In this document: positions 20,296 through 30,210 of the stretch, piece after piece
Position numbering within the stretch: the first letter of the stretch is position 1
How the letters are laid out: each line of letters opens with the position of its first letter
DNA from: an uncultured Cellulophaga sp.
GTDB lineage: Bacteria > Bacteroidota > Bacteroidia > Flavobacteriales > Flavobacteriaceae
Assembly (NCBI GenBank): GCA_947496695.1
Contig: CANMEI010000004.1
Location: 310,001-374,000 of the forward strand
DNA length: 64,000 nt
Reading direction: 5' to 3'
Program-made: the position numbers and the translations under genes
Notes under the pieces: generated by a model
What the model saw: only the letters and a program-made list of their open reading frames with translations
Databases searched by the model: none
What the model was told of the DNA's origin: nothing

Positions 20296-20967
20296 ATGAA
20301 TACTATAAAAATTTTAGCAGTAGATGACCATAAAATGACTATGGTAGGCTATAAATATATCCTAGAAGATACTGATTTTGAAGATTATGTAGTAGAAATG
20401 GATATGGAAGACACTTTTGATACTGGTAAACAAAAAATTGAAGAAGCGTCTAAAAAAGGTGCCCCTTATCATATTATTTTATTAGACATTCAATTATCTC
20501 CAATAAAAGAAGGTTATGCACGTACTGGAGAAGATCTTGGTATAATTGCCAGAAAAATATCCCCTACATCTAAAATTGTATTTTTATCATCATTCAGTGA
20601 TAATTACAGAATAAACAGCATCATGCAGTCTGTTAACCCAGAAGGCTATATGGTTAAAACCGAAATTAACGAAGATGCACTAAAAGACATGGTTGAAACA
20701 GTACTTACTGTACCTCCATTTTACACAAAAAAAGCTTTAATAGCAATAAGAAATAGAATGTCTAGTGATATCCATTTAGATGATAATGATAAAAAACTAC
20801 TTTACTATTTATCAATAGGCACAAAAACTAAAGATATGGTTGAATACGTATCTCTCTCACTCTCTGGTATAGAAAATAGAAAGCGACAATTAAAAGAAAT
20901 CTTAGGCGTTGGGAAAGAAAATGACTACGCGTTAATAACAGCAGCTCGTGACAAAGGATTTATATAG
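20296..20967 (+). CDS. NarL/FixJ-type response regulator
   Basis: 223 residues. The receiver domain has the acidic pair in ILAVDDHKMTM, the phosphoacceptor Asp in IILLDIQLSP (about residue 58), a Ser/Thr strand KIVFLSSFS and the Lys in YMVKTE. The C-terminal 65 residues form a LuxR-like helix-turn-helix (DNDKKLLYYLSIGTKTKDMVEY, then LSGIENRKRQLKE), somewhat diverged. It is the partner of the TPR kinase immediately upstream. It probably controls transcription of nearby or unlinked genes. Confidence 0.9.
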   Translation: MNTIKILAVDDHKMTMVGYKYILEDTDFEDYVVEMDMEDTFDTGKQKIEEASKKGAPYHIILLDIQLSPIKEGYARTGEDLGIIARKISPTSKIVFLSSFSDNYRINSIMQSVNPEGYMVKTEINEDALKDMVETVLTVPPFYTKKALIAIRNRMSSDIHLDDNDKKLLYYLSIGTKTKDMVEYVSLSLSGIENRKRQLKEILGVGKENDYALITAARDKGFI

Positions 20968-21030
20968 TTAAAATTCTTTTTTCACAAAAACACAAACTAC
21001 TGAATATCAACACAATAAATTACATGCTAT

Positions 21031-21057
21031 AAAAACCACAAATATTGTATGGTTTTT
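21031..21057 (+). terminator. Intrinsic terminator after the response regulator
   Basis: AAAAACCA and TGGTTTTT form an 8-bp stem about 63 bases after the stop codon, ending in a short T-run. Confidence 0.5.
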
Positions 21058-21118
21058 ACACAATCTAAAATGCTGTAGAAAAAGTAAGTTTGTTTGAAAC
21101 CCCCTTTATTATATTAAC

Positions 21119-21775
21119 ATGTCAGCAAACAAAAAAGACGGTAGAAAAAGTTTAAAAACTACTTCTTTTATCAGAAAAAACGTTTCTGGTCTAGATATTT
21201 TTAAACTTAAGATAGAGAAAGATTTTTTCTGTGATGTTAAAATTTTAAATCAAGCAAAAGACTTAAATAATCTGATTATTGAAGTAAATTTTAATTTTAA
21301 TTTATCATTTGGACTTTCGCTTTTTACGAATCGAAAAATCGGAAATGTGAAATTAAATAATGAAGATTATTGTTTATTTTCAAACGCATTTGAAAATTTA
21401 AAAAACACTTGTGATAATTGCGTAGATATTAAAGAACTAAATTTTGTGTTTGAAGATTGTACGATAATTATACATAGAATCTATGAGAATAGTATTTCAA
21501 ATAAACTAAACGACCTTTTAGAACAGTTAAATAAAAATATCTTGTATTTCACAAGAGGACTTTCAAAAGTACCCTTTGAAATTCATGTTCCTGTTTTTGA
21601 AGAAAAAATTTTTAATTCGGATAATGAACTTCTTTTTTTAAGAATGAATGAAAAAAGAAATGAGGATTATTTTGCCTTTTGGGGCTTATATTTTGAAAAC
21701 CAAATTGAGGCAGATATTTACGATTATTTGAACAAAGATATTATTGACGGTGAACTAATTATGATAAACCAATAA
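21119..21775 (+). CDS. Hypothetical cytosolic protein
   Basis: 218 residues, no signal peptide or membrane segment. It begins with a basic stretch (NKKDGRKSLK), then alternating strands rich in Asn and Phe (VNFNFNLSFGLSLF) and a helical acidic C-terminus containing EDYFAFW. No family is recognised. Base composition is like its neighbours. It stands alone between the two-component genes and glyA, which are otherwise standard loci, so it may be an accessory insertion. A terminator follows at 21825. Confidence 0.6.
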   Translation: MSANKKDGRKSLKTTSFIRKNVSGLDIFKLKIEKDFFCDVKILNQAKDLNNLIIEVNFNFNLSFGLSLFTNRKIGNVKLNNEDYCLFSNAFENLKNTCDNCVDIKELNFVFEDCTIIIHRIYENSISNKLNDLLEQLNKNILYFTRGLSKVPFEIHVPVFEEKIFNSDNELLFLRMNEKRNEDYFAFWGLYFENQIEADIYDYLNKDIIDGELIMINQ

Positions 21776-21824
21776 CTCGACCCCCCAATATCTAACCTAA
21801 TCATCAAATAGGTATCAAAAAAAA

Positions 21825-21857
21825 AGCCATTATAAATATATAATGGCTTTTCTTTTT
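21825..21857. terminator. Bidirectional intrinsic terminator
   Basis: AGCCATTATA and TATAATGGCT pair around a short loop, with an A-run on the left and a T-rich run on the right, between convergent genes. Confidence 0.8.
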
Positions 21858-21872
21858 TATTTCTAATGTAAA

Positions 21873-23150
21873 TTAACAAGCATAAAATAATTCTCTGCCG
21901 TTCATTAACGCATTTACCTTCTCTTTAACAGCCTCTAAAACCTCTTCATTTTCATAGTTTGATAATACCTCATCAACATATTCAACAATTGTAGCCATAT
22001 CATCTTCTTTAAGACCTCTTGTAGTAATTGCAGCAGTTCCAAAACGTATTCCTGAAGTTACAAAAGGAGATTTATCATCAAAAGGAACCATGTTTTTATT
22101 TGCTGTAATATCAGCTTTTACCAATGCTTTTTCAGCATCTTTACCTGTAATATCTTTATTTCTTAAGTCAATTAACATCATGTGGTTATCTGTACCACCA
22201 GAAATTATTTGATACCCCTTTTTCACAAAACCTTTAGCCATTGCATCAGCGTTCTTTTTAACTTGTAAAATATAAGTTAAGTACTCATCAGTTAAAGCTT
22301 CACCAAAAGCAATTGCTTTTGCTGCAATAATATGCTCTAATGGTCCACCTTGGTTTCCTGGAAAAACAGCTAAATCTAATAACGCAGACATTTTACGTAA
22401 TGTTCCGTTTTTCAATTTAATTCCGAATGGGTTATCAAAATCTTCACCCATTAATATTAATCCACCTCTTGGACCTCTTAATGTTTTATGAGTTGTTGTT
22501 GTTACAATATGACAATGAGGTATTGGATCATTTAAAATACCTTTTGCTATTAAACCTGATGGATGAGAAATATCAGCCAATAATAACGCACCAACGCTAT
22601 CAGCTATTTCTCTGAATTTTTTAAAATCAATATCTCTAGAGTATGCTGATGCTCCAGCAACGATCATTTTTGGCTTTTCTTTAGTTGCTATTTCTTGAAT
22701 TTTATCATAATCCAAAATTCCAGTTTCTTTATCAACTCCGTAAAAAACAGGATTATATAATCTACCGGAAAAGTTAACTGGAGAACCGTGAGTTAAATGT
22801 CCACCGTGCGATAAATCAAAACCTAATATAGTATCGCCTACTTGTAAACAAGCATGATATACTGATGCATTTGCTTGAGAACCTGAGTGTGGCTGTACAT
22901 TTGCATAAGCCGCTCCAAATAATTCTTTTGCACGATCAATTGCTATTTGTTCAACAACATCAACCACTTCACAGCCACCATAATAACGTTTTCCTGGATA
23001 ACCTTCAGCATATTTGTTAGTTAATACAGACCCTGCAGCTTCCATTACCTGAGGACTTACGAAGTTCTCAGAAGCAATAAGTTCTATACCATTAATTTGG
23101 CGCTGTTTTTCTTCAGCAATTAGTTCAAAAATTTGATTGTCGCGTTGCAT
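21873..23150 (-). CDS. glyA: Serine hydroxymethyltransferase
   Basis: 425 residues, full length for bacterial GlyA. The PLP-binding Lys lies in [15 protein letters not shown] (about residue 225). Other conserved blocks are [28 protein letters not shown] and [13 protein letters not shown]. It interconverts serine and glycine with tetrahydrofolate and supplies one-carbon units; PanB in this window uses the 5,10-methylene-THF it makes. The gene is monocistronic on the minus strand; a -7 promoter element lies 27 bases upstream. Confidence 0.96.
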   Translation of the reverse strand: MQRDNQIFELIAEEKQRQINGIELIASENFVSPQVMEAAGSVLTNKYAEGYPGKRYYGGCEVVDVVEQIAIDRAKELFGAAYANVQPHSGSQANASVYHACLQVGDTILGFDLSHGGHLTHGSPVNFSGRLYNPVFYGVDKETGILDYDKIQEIATKEKPKMIVAGASAYSRDIDFKKFREIADSVGALLLADISHPSGLIAKGILNDPIPHCHIVTTTTHKTLRGPRGGLILMGEDFDNPFGIKLKNGTLRKMSALLDLAVFPGNQGGPLEHIIAAKAIAFGEALTDEYLTYILQVKKNADAMAKGFVKKGYQIISGGTDNHMMLIDLRNKDITGKDAEKALVKADITANKNMVPFDDKSPFVTSGIRFGTAAITTRGLKEDDMATIVEYVDEVLSNYENEEVLEAVKEKVNALMNGRELFYAC

Positions 23151-23176
23151 AATTAAATAACTGTTAAATTCAAATG

Positions 23177-23184
23177 CAAAAATA
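23177..23184 (-). promoter_or_regulatory. Putative -7 element of the glyA promoter
   Basis: TATTTTTG on the minus strand, 27 bases before the glyA ATG, fits TAnnTTTG. The -33 element is not clear. Confidence 0.4.
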
Positions 23185-23261
23185 CAAATTGAGACTCGTT
23201 AATTCCTATAAAATAATATATTTGATATAGAACTTATTAAACACCAATTAACAATTTTGTT

Positions 23262-24550
23262 ATGCCTATAAAAGCAAATGACCCTACAATAAAATCTTGG
23301 ATTCCTGTTCCTGCAAATTCTGATTTTCCAATTCAGAATATTCCCTTTGGTGTTTTTTTACCAAAGATGATATTATTACTATAGGCACAAGAATTGGTAA
23401 CCATGCAATAGATCTTGGCGCACTTCACCAACTAGGATATTTTAAAGATATTCCTTTAACAGATGATATTTTTCTTCAAGACACCTTGAACGACTTTATT
23501 TCTGATGGAAAAAAAACTTGGAGGTTGGTCCGTAATCGAATTTCAGAAATATTTGAAGAAAATAATAAGGCCTTACGCGATAATGATTCTCATAAAAAAA
23601 TAGTATTATTTACTATGGATGAAGTTGAAATGCAATTACCTGTTCAAATTGGAGATTATACAGATTTTTTCTCCAGTAAAGAACATGCTAGCAATGTAGG
23701 CACCATGTTAAGAGGGGCAGATAAAGCTTTATTACCAAATTGGCTACATATGCCTGTTGCTTATCATGGTAGAAGCTCATCTGTAATACCTAGTGGAACT
23801 CCTATACATCGACCGCAAGGGCAAACTCTTTTAAAAGGTACTGAAACTCCTATTTTAGAACCATCTAAATATATTGATTTTGAGCTTGAAATGGCATTTA
23901 TAACAACCGATGCAAATTTATTAGGCGAACCAATACCTATTAATGAAGCTGAAGAATATATTTTTGGGATGGTTTTATCAAATGATTGGAGTGCTCGTGA
24001 TATTCAAAAATGGGAAAGTGATCCTCTTGGTCCATTTTTAGCTAAAAACTTCGCATCATCAATATCTCCATGGATTGTTACTATGGATGCTTTAGAACCT
24101 TTTAGAATTGAAAGTCCTAAGCAAAACCCTAAACCACTACCCTACTTAAAACAAGAAGGAAAATGTAGTTTTGATATTAATTTACAAGCAACTATTATTC
24201 CAGAAAATAGTGTTACAACTACCCTGACTACAACAAACTTTAAACATTTGTACTGGAGTATAGCACAACAACTTACACACCACACTATAAATGGTTGCTC
24301 AGTTAAAAGTGGTGATTTAATGGGTAGTGGAACAATTTCAGGTTCAACACCAGATTCTTACGGTTCTATGTTAGAACTTACTTGGGGCGGTAAAAATTCA
24401 ATTATACTTAATGATGGTACTTCTCGTAAATTTATAGAAGATAATGACACAGTAACTATTACTGGTTTTTGCGAAAAAAATAATTTAAGAATTGGTTTTG
24501 GAGAAGTACACACCAAACTACTTCCTGTTTTTCAATCTAAGAAAAAATAA
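23262..24550 (+). pseudogene. fahA: Fumarylacetoacetase, apparent single-base frameshift
   Basis: The family's N-terminus begins at the ATG at 23262 (MPIKANDPTIKSWIPVP) and stops 42 codons later; the rest of the protein continues in the next frame to 24550. The break is at seven T (23353-23359). With eight T the sequence reads GVFFTKDDIITIGTRIG and runs open for about 429 residues, the normal length. The C-terminal part has the metal-binding Glu residues (FELEMAF) and NDWSARDIQ. The enzyme hydrolyses fumarylacetoacetate, the last step of tyrosine breakdown. Either a true lesion, a homopolymer sequencing error, or slippage; hpd and hmgA are not in the window. Confidence 0.85.
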
Positions 24551-24571
24551 AACAGTATTATTGTTTTACAA

Positions 24572-24606
24572 TAAAGCCACCAATTACAATGTAATTGGTG
24601 GCTTTA
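24572..24606. terminator. Bidirectional intrinsic terminator
   Basis: TAAAGCCACCAATTAC and its complement form a 16-bp stem with a 3-base loop between fahA and the convergent ytxJ. Confidence 0.85.
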
Positions 24607-24625
24607 TAAATATTACTTGTAATAC

Positions 24626-25021
24626 TTATAAAAAACTCTTCAATTCTAAATTATTAATGTCTCCATGAGAAGCGTGGGCTATTACTTCACCGTTTTTTAT
24701 TACTAATAATTGTGGTGATTGGTGCATTACTTGAAACTTGTATCCTGTTTCATTTGAAACTTCACGATAAGACAATAAATCTAAATAATACAAATCAGCC
24801 TCTTCAACTGTTAGATCATAAGACCCATTTAATGTATTTTTCACCATTCTACTAATCCCGCAAGTGGTTGAATCTTTAAATATTAGTTGCAACTTATCAT
24901 TAGATTTTGATGCTATCTCATCTAATTGATCTACACTCGTTAACGAAATCCAAGGTAATCCTTTAACTTCTTTTTTTTCTGTGTTATTATTATTTCCAAA
25001 TAGATTATTAAACAATCCCAT
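24626..25021 (-). CDS. ytxJ: Bacillithiol-system redox protein YtxJ
   Basis: 131 residues with a thioredoxin-like fold. The active-site region reads FKDSTTCGISRM (Cys near residue 54), followed by YYLDLLSYREVSN and FQVMHQSPQLLVIKNG, which are diagnostic for YtxJ. An Asn-rich N-terminal tail (GNNNNTEKK) precedes the domain. It probably removes bacillithiol from proteins as a monothiol bacilliredoxin; this implies bacillithiol in the organism. Monocistronic, divergent from clpB. Confidence 0.9.
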   Translation of the reverse strand: MGLFNNLFGNNNNTEKKEVKGLPWISLTSVDQLDEIASKSNDKLQLIFKDSTTCGISRMVKNTLNGSYDLTVEEADLYYLDLLSYREVSNETGYKFQVMHQSPQLLVIKNGEVIAHASHGDINNLELKSFL

Positions 25022-25104
25022 ATTTTGTAACTTTAAATATTAAGTCGACGTCAGATTAAAAACTTACAAACTGCCTTAATGTCTTGTTTTTAAAGACTTG
25101 AAAC

Positions 25105-25115
25105 GTCATTTTGAC
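25105..25115. promoter_or_regulatory. Inverted repeat upstream of clpB
   Basis: GTCATTTTGAC, a palindrome with 4-bp arms and a central TTT, about 74 bases before the clpB start and continued by the related GACAGTCAAAAC. It could be a heat-shock regulator site; no regulator is known from the sequence. Confidence 0.3.
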
Positions 25116-25188
25116 AGTCAAAACTCATTGGTAGGGTTATTGACTTTATCACATCAAAAGTAAAACATTAATAAAAAACATACTATAT

Positions 25189-27786
25189 ATGAACCTTAAT
25201 AATTTCACTACAAAATCGCAAGAAGCCGTGCAACTCGCACAGCAACTTGCACATGAAATGCAACATCAACAAATTGAGAATGAACATATTTTTAAAGCTA
25301 TTAGTCAAGTAGATGAAAATGTATTACCATTTATTCTTAAAAAGTTGAGTGTTAATAATACTATTTTATCACAAGTAATTGATAAAGAATTAGAAAGTTT
25401 ATCAAAAGTTTCTGGAGGCGATATTATGCTATCAAGAGAAGCGAGTAAAACTCTAAATGAAGCTAGTGCTATTGCTAAAAAAATGGAAGATGATTACATT
25501 TCTATAGAGCATTTATTATTAGCTATTTTTAAATCTAAAAGTAAAATTGCACAAATACTAAAAGATCAAGGAGTTACCGAAAAAAACTTTATAAGCGCAA
25601 TTGATGAGTTACGCAAAGGTGGTAAGGTTACCTCACAAGGCGCGGAAGACACTTATAATTCTTTAAATAAATATGCGAAAAATTTAAATGAATTAGCAGA
25701 TAACGGAAAATTAGATCCTGTGATTGGCCGTGATGAAGAAATTCGCCGTGTATTACAAATTTTATCCCGTAGAACTAAAAATAACCCTATGCTTGTGGGT
25801 GAACCAGGTGTTGGTAAAACAGCTATTGCTGAAGGTCTAGCGCACCGTATTGTACAAGGCGATGTTCCTGAAAATTTAAAAGATAAAGTTATTTATTCTT
25901 TAGATATGGGTGCCTTAATTGCTGGAGCAAAATATAAGGGAGAGTTTGAAGAACGTTTAAAATCTGTAATCAAAGAAGTAACATCATCAGACGGTAATAT
26001 TGTACTATTTATTGATGAAATACATACTCTTGTTGGTGCTGGTGGTGGCGATGGAGCCATGGATGCCGCAAACATTTTAAAACCTGCATTAGCTAGAGGT
26101 GAACTACGTGCTATTGGGGCAACAACTTTAGATGAATATCAAAAATATTTCGAAAAAGACAAAGCTCTTGAACGTAGATTTCAAAAAATTGTGGTTGATG
26201 AACCCGATACTGAAAGTGCTATTTCTATTTTAAGAGGTATTAAAGAAAAGTATGAAGCACACCACAAAGTACGTATTAAAGATGAAGCTGTAATTTCAGC
26301 AGTAGAATTATCACAACGCTATATTACCAATCGCTTTTTACCCGATAAAGCTATTGACTTAATTGACGAAGCTGCATCAAAATTACGAATGGAAATAAAT
26401 TCTAAACCTGAAGAGCTAGATGTTCTTGATCGTAAAATTATGCAACTTGAAATTGAAGTTGAGGCTATTAAACGTGAAAATGATAAAACTAAATTAAAAG
26501 CTTTAAATCTTGACCTTGCTAATTTTAAAGAAGAGCGCAATGAAATTTTCGCAAAATGGCAAAGTGAAAAAAATGTGGTTGATGATATTCAGAAAACCAA
26601 ACAAGATATTGAAGATTTTAAAGTAGAAGCTGAGCGTGCTGAGCGTAATGGTGACTATGGTAAAGTTGCTGAATTACGTTATGGTAAAATTAAAGAATCA
26701 CAAGAAAAACTTGAAAGCCTTCAACATGTTTTAGAAGAACAGCAAGAAGGCGATACTATGATAAAAGAGGAAGTAACTAGTGAAGATATTGCCCAAGTTG
26801 TAGCAAAGTGGACTGGTATTCCTGTAACTAAAATGTTACAAAGCGAACGTGAAAAACTATTACAACTTGAAGATGTATTACACAAACGTGTTGTTGGTCA
26901 AGAAGAAGCTATAAATGCGGTTTCTGACGCTATAAGACGTAGTAGAGCTGGTTTACAAGATGAAAAAAGACCAATTGGCTCGTTCCTGTTTTTAGGCACA
27001 ACAGGTGTTGGTAAAACAGAACTTGCAAAAACATTAGCTAGTTATTTGTTTGATGATGAAAATGCAATGACGCGTATTGATATGAGTGAATACCAAGAAC
27101 GTCATTCTGTAAGCAGATTAGTTGGTGCACCTCCAGGATACGTTGGTTATGATGAAGGCGGACAGTTAACCGAAGCGGTAAGGAGAAGACCTTACTCGGT
27201 AATATTGTTAGATGAAATTGAAAAAGCCCACCCTGATACGTTCAATATTTTATTACAAGTATTAGATGAAGGTAGACTTACAGATAACAAGGGCCGTGTT
27301 GCCGATTTTAAAAATACGATTATTATTATGACAAGTAATATGGGTAGCCATATTATACAAGAAAAGTTTGAAACTAATAATGATGTTTATAGTGCAACTG
27401 AAGCCGCACGAGTTGAAGTATTGGGATTACTACGTAAGACAATACGTCCTGAGTTTTTAAATAGAATTGACGATGTTATTATGTTCACACCATTGAACAA
27501 AAAAGATATTGTAAAAATTGTTGGCATACAGTTAAATATGCTCAAAAAAGTATTAGCAAAACAAAACATAACTATTGATGCTACAGATGAGACCATACAG
27601 TATTTAGCAGCAAAAGGTTACGACCCTCAATACGGAGCAAGACCAATTAAAAGAGTTATTCAAAAAGAAGTATTGAATACACTTTCTAAAGAAATACTGA
27701 GTGGAAAAATAAGTACTGATAGCGTTGTTCTAATAGATTCCTTTGATAATGAACTTATATTCAGAAATCAAGCAGAATTGGCTTAA
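25189..27786 (+). CDS. clpB: ATP-dependent disaggregase ClpB
   Basis: 865 residues, full length. The N-terminal Clp_N repeats span residues 1-145. The first AAA+ domain has Walker A GEPGVGKT (about 206) and Walker B VLFIDEIH. The coiled-coil middle domain (about 400-525, rich in Glu/Lys) marks ClpB rather than ClpA/C. The second AAA+ domain has GTTGVGKT and [13 protein letters not shown]. It rescues aggregated proteins with DnaK in the cytosol. Monocistronic with its own terminator; an inverted repeat about 75-85 bases upstream may be involved in stress control. Confidence 0.96.
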   Translation: MNLNNFTTKSQEAVQLAQQLAHEMQHQQIENEHIFKAISQVDENVLPFILKKLSVNNTILSQVIDKELESLSKVSGGDIMLSREASKTLNEASAIAKKMEDDYISIEHLLLAIFKSKSKIAQILKDQGVTEKNFISAIDELRKGGKVTSQGAEDTYNSLNKYAKNLNELADNGKLDPVIGRDEEIRRVLQILSRRTKNNPMLVGEPGVGKTAIAEGLAHRIVQGDVPENLKDKVIYSLDMGALIAGAKYKGEFEERLKSVIKEVTSSDGNIVLFIDEIHTLVGAGGGDGAMDAANILKPALARGELRAIGATTLDEYQKYFEKDKALERRFQKIVVDEPDTESAISILRGIKEKYEAHHKVRIKDEAVISAVELSQRYITNRFLPDKAIDLIDEAASKLRMEINSKPEELDVLDRKIMQLEIEVEAIKRENDKTKLKALNLDLANFKEERNEIFAKWQSEKNVVDDIQKTKQDIEDFKVEAERAERNGDYGKVAELRYGKIKESQEKLESLQHVLEEQQEGDTMIKEEVTSEDIAQVVAKWTGIPVTKMLQSEREKLLQLEDVLHKRVVGQEEAINAVSDAIRRSRAGLQDEKRPIGSFLFLGTTGVGKTELAKTLASYLFDDENAMTRIDMSEYQERHSVSRLVGAPPGYVGYDEGGQLTEAVRRRPYSVILLDEIEKAHPDTFNILLQVLDEGRLTDNKGRVADFKNTIIIMTSNMGSHIIQEKFETNNDVYSATEAARVEVLGLLRKTIRPEFLNRIDDVIMFTPLNKKDIVKIVGIQLNMLKKVLAKQNITIDATDETIQYLAAKGYDPQYGARPIKRVIQKEVLNTLSKEILSGKISTDSVVLIDSFDNELIFRNQAELA

Positions 27787-27814
27787 TTATTTTTTAGATA
27801 TCACATATAAATTG

Positions 27815-27854
27815 AAACATCCTTTTAATTAATTTTTAAAAGGATGTTTTTTTT
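27815..27854 (+). terminator. Intrinsic terminator of clpB
   Basis: CATCCTTTTAA pairs with TTAAAAGGATG and is followed by eight T. Confidence 0.9.
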
Positions 27855-27913
27855 ATTACTTTAACATACCATACAGTATATATTTTTTATAATTTTATTA
27901 CAAAAAAGTTTCT

Positions 27914-28510
27914 ATGACTACTAAAGCCGAAAGAACAAAAGCATTTATTGTAGAAACGGTTGCTCCTATTTTTAATAAATTAGGTTATGTAGGCACAAGT
28001 ATGAGCGACCTCACAGAAGCAACAGGATTAACAAAAGGAGCATTATATGGTAACTTTGAAAACAAAGAAGCCCTTGCCCTTATTGCTTTTGAATACAACA
28101 GTACTATTTTACTATCAGAAATTAACGAACAATTAAGCGTTGAAGGCTCTGCATTAGATAAACTATATGCTTTAACTGCTTTTTATAAGCAATACGATGT
28201 TTTTACAAAAAAAATGGGAGGATGCCCAATTTTAAATGTAGGTGTTGATGCCAAAAATAATAACAACCTGCTTGCCGCAGCCGCTAAAGAAACTGCAAAA
28301 GTTATTGAAGGTAAAATTGCTCTAGTATTAGAAAATGGATTTAACAAACAGGAAGTACGTTTACCCGTAACTCCACTACAATTCGCAAAGCAACTTTACA
28401 CCATGATACAAGGTGCTGTAGCCATGGCAACAATTACCAATGACCGTAAGTATCTACTTAATACCATGAGTTATCTTGATCATTTAATTACACAAGAGAT
28501 TAAGAAGTGA
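27914..28510 (+). CDS. TetR/AcrR-family regulator
   Basis: 198 residues. The N-terminal helix-turn-helix (about 5-50) contains YVGTSMSDLTEATGLTKGAL followed by YGNFENKEALA, the TetR signature. The C-terminal domain has the FYKQYDVFTKKMGGCPILN and ANVG-type pattern of the TetR_C group that often controls NADH-dependent reductases or efflux. The effector is unknown. It is next to clpB only by position and convergent with the LysE gene, without an obvious adjacent target. Confidence 0.9.
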   Translation: MTTKAERTKAFIVETVAPIFNKLGYVGTSMSDLTEATGLTKGALYGNFENKEALALIAFEYNSTILLSEINEQLSVEGSALDKLYALTAFYKQYDVFTKKMGGCPILNVGVDAKNNNNLLAAAAKETAKVIEGKIALVLENGFNKQEVRLPVTPLQFAKQLYTMIQGAVAMATITNDRKYLLNTMSYLDHLITQEIKK

Positions 28511-28557
28511 TTTTATAATAGATAAAGTCAAAATATAGATACCAATAAAACTATTTT

Positions 28558-29184
28558 TTAACTTAATAGTCCTATTTTAATTCCCATAAGTATAAAAATT
28601 ATACCGCTTATGCCATGTAGCCATAAACCTGCTTTAGGATTATTTTTTATTGCATTAGAAAAACTACTCACAAATAAAGTTAAACATAAATACCAAAAAA
28701 CTCCCATTATAGCATACGTTACACCTAATATTATAAACGGTATAGGGTTATCTAATTGAGTTGAAATAATAAATTGAGGAAAAAAAGCCAAAAAGAATAA
28801 TGCAACTTTCGGATTTAATGTATTAGTAATAAATCCAGAATAAAAATCATTTTGCAGTTTCTTTTTATTTGAAATTTCTACAACATCAAGCAACTTTTGC
28901 TTTTTATTTTTTACACTTAAAAATCCTATGTAAATTAAATAAATAGCTCCTCCATATTTTATAATTGAAAAAGCTACTTGTGATTTTGCTAACATTACAG
29001 ACAAACCTACTGCATCAAATAAAGTATGCACCAGTATACCACTATTAACACCTAAAGTAGCTAACACTCCTGCTTTGCGCCCTTTACTAATTGATTTATT
29101 CAGCACAAAAACAGTATCAATACCTGGTGTCATTATAAAAAACAAAGTAGTTACTATAAATGTTGCAAAATTTTGAATTCCCAT
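28558..29184 (-). CDS. LysE-family amino acid exporter
   Basis: 208 residues when started at the second ATG (29184); a longer frame begins at 29202. Five to six membrane helices and the family's pattern FIMTPGIDTVFVLNKSISKGRKAG near residue 20-45 and NPKVALFFLAFFPQF near 125 are visible. It exports an amino acid or similar compound across the inner membrane; the substrate is unknown. It is divergent from a LysR-type regulator 107 bases away, which probably controls it. Confidence 0.88.
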   Translation of the reverse strand: MGIQNFATFIVTTLFFIMTPGIDTVFVLNKSISKGRKAGVLATLGVNSGILVHTLFDAVGLSVMLAKSQVAFSIIKYGGAIYLIYIGFLSVKNKKQKLLDVVEISNKKKLQNDFYSGFITNTLNPKVALFFLAFFPQFIISTQLDNPIPFIILGVTYAIMGVFWYLCLTLFVSSFSNAIKNNPKAGLWLHGISGIIFILMGIKIGLLS

Positions 29185-29291
29185 AGTGTTCAATCTTTTC
29201 AATTAATTTATACTACAGCACAAAGAACTATTTTTGATACATATTAAAAAATACTTATTTTTAGCTAACTAATGCAAAAAACGCATTACTT

Positions 29292-30164
29292 ATGACCATT
29301 CAGCAAATAAAATATTTTTTATCACTTGCCAACGAGCTTCATTTTTGGAAAACAGCCGAAAAAGTTTTTATCTCACAATCTACTTTAAGCAGACAAATAC
29401 AATCTCTTGAAGATGAAATGGGAATTCAACTTCTTGAGAGAAATAAAAGAAATGTAAAACTTACCGATGCTGGTAAATTTTTACAAGAACATTGGACTGA
29501 AACCATAAAAGAACTTGATCAAATTCACAGACAAGCAAAAAAAATTGACGAAGGGGTTTCTGGTTTTGTTTCCATTACTTACCCAGGTTCTATCGCTTTT
29601 AATTATTTACCTAATTTTTTAGCCTTAATAAATTCTGAATTACCTGATTTAAAAGTAGAATTAACAGAACCTAATGATGAAAATCATAAAAAACTATTAT
29701 TGAATTATGATACTGATATTGCTTTTAGCAGAGAACGAATTGAACATGTCAACATTAATTCTTTAAAACTACATTCTGAACCAATTTGTTTAGCTATTCC
29801 TAATAACCATTGGGCTACTAAAAAATCATTACGCAATTTTAATGATTTAAAAAATGAAACATTTATTCTATCTGGTCTACACAGAACAACGTATTATGCT
29901 TCGCTTTTGAGAAATCTTTTTAATGCACATGGTTTTGAACCAAAAGTTTTAATAGAATCTGATTTTGGTGGAATGATTTTAAATCTTGTTTCTAAAGAAC
30001 TAGGCGTTTCAATACTTCCCTCCTCTTTTAAATTTTCCACCTATAAAAATGTTCGATTTATTGAGTTAGAAGAACAAATAGATTTATTTGTAAATTGGAG
30101 AAAAAATGAAACCAATAAAACAATCAAAAAAGTTATTGAATACACAAAATCTATTACTATATAA
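29292..30164 (+). CDS. LysR-family regulator (divergent from LysE)
   Basis: 290 residues. The N-terminal winged helix-turn-helix has the typical line QQIKYFLSLANELHFWKTAE and ISQSTLSRQIQSLEDEMG. The rest is the periplasmic-binding-like effector domain with the SITYPGSIAFNYLPNFLA segment. Placed head to head with the LysE gene, it most likely senses the compound exported by it; this is inference from the layout. Confidence 0.92.
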   Translation: MTIQQIKYFLSLANELHFWKTAEKVFISQSTLSRQIQSLEDEMGIQLLERNKRNVKLTDAGKFLQEHWTETIKELDQIHRQAKKIDEGVSGFVSITYPGSIAFNYLPNFLALINSELPDLKVELTEPNDENHKKLLLNYDTDIAFSRERIEHVNINSLKLHSEPICLAIPNNHWATKKSLRNFNDLKNETFILSGLHRTTYYASLLRNLFNAHGFEPKVLIESDFGGMILNLVSKELGVSILPSSFKFSTYKNVRFIELEEQIDLFVNWRKNETNKTIKKVIEYTKSITI

Positions 30165-30210
30165 TTTATACTTTTATTACCAATTTTTCTAATTTTACTA
30201 CAAATTAAAA

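Noticed and set aside
21825..23261. Glycine or SAM riboswitch around glyA
   Set aside because: The glyA leader is short and has only a -7 element; no riboswitch core sequence is visible.
23486..24550. Shorter FahA starting at TTG 23486
   Set aside because: The N-terminal domain of the family is encoded upstream in another frame, so this is not the natural start.
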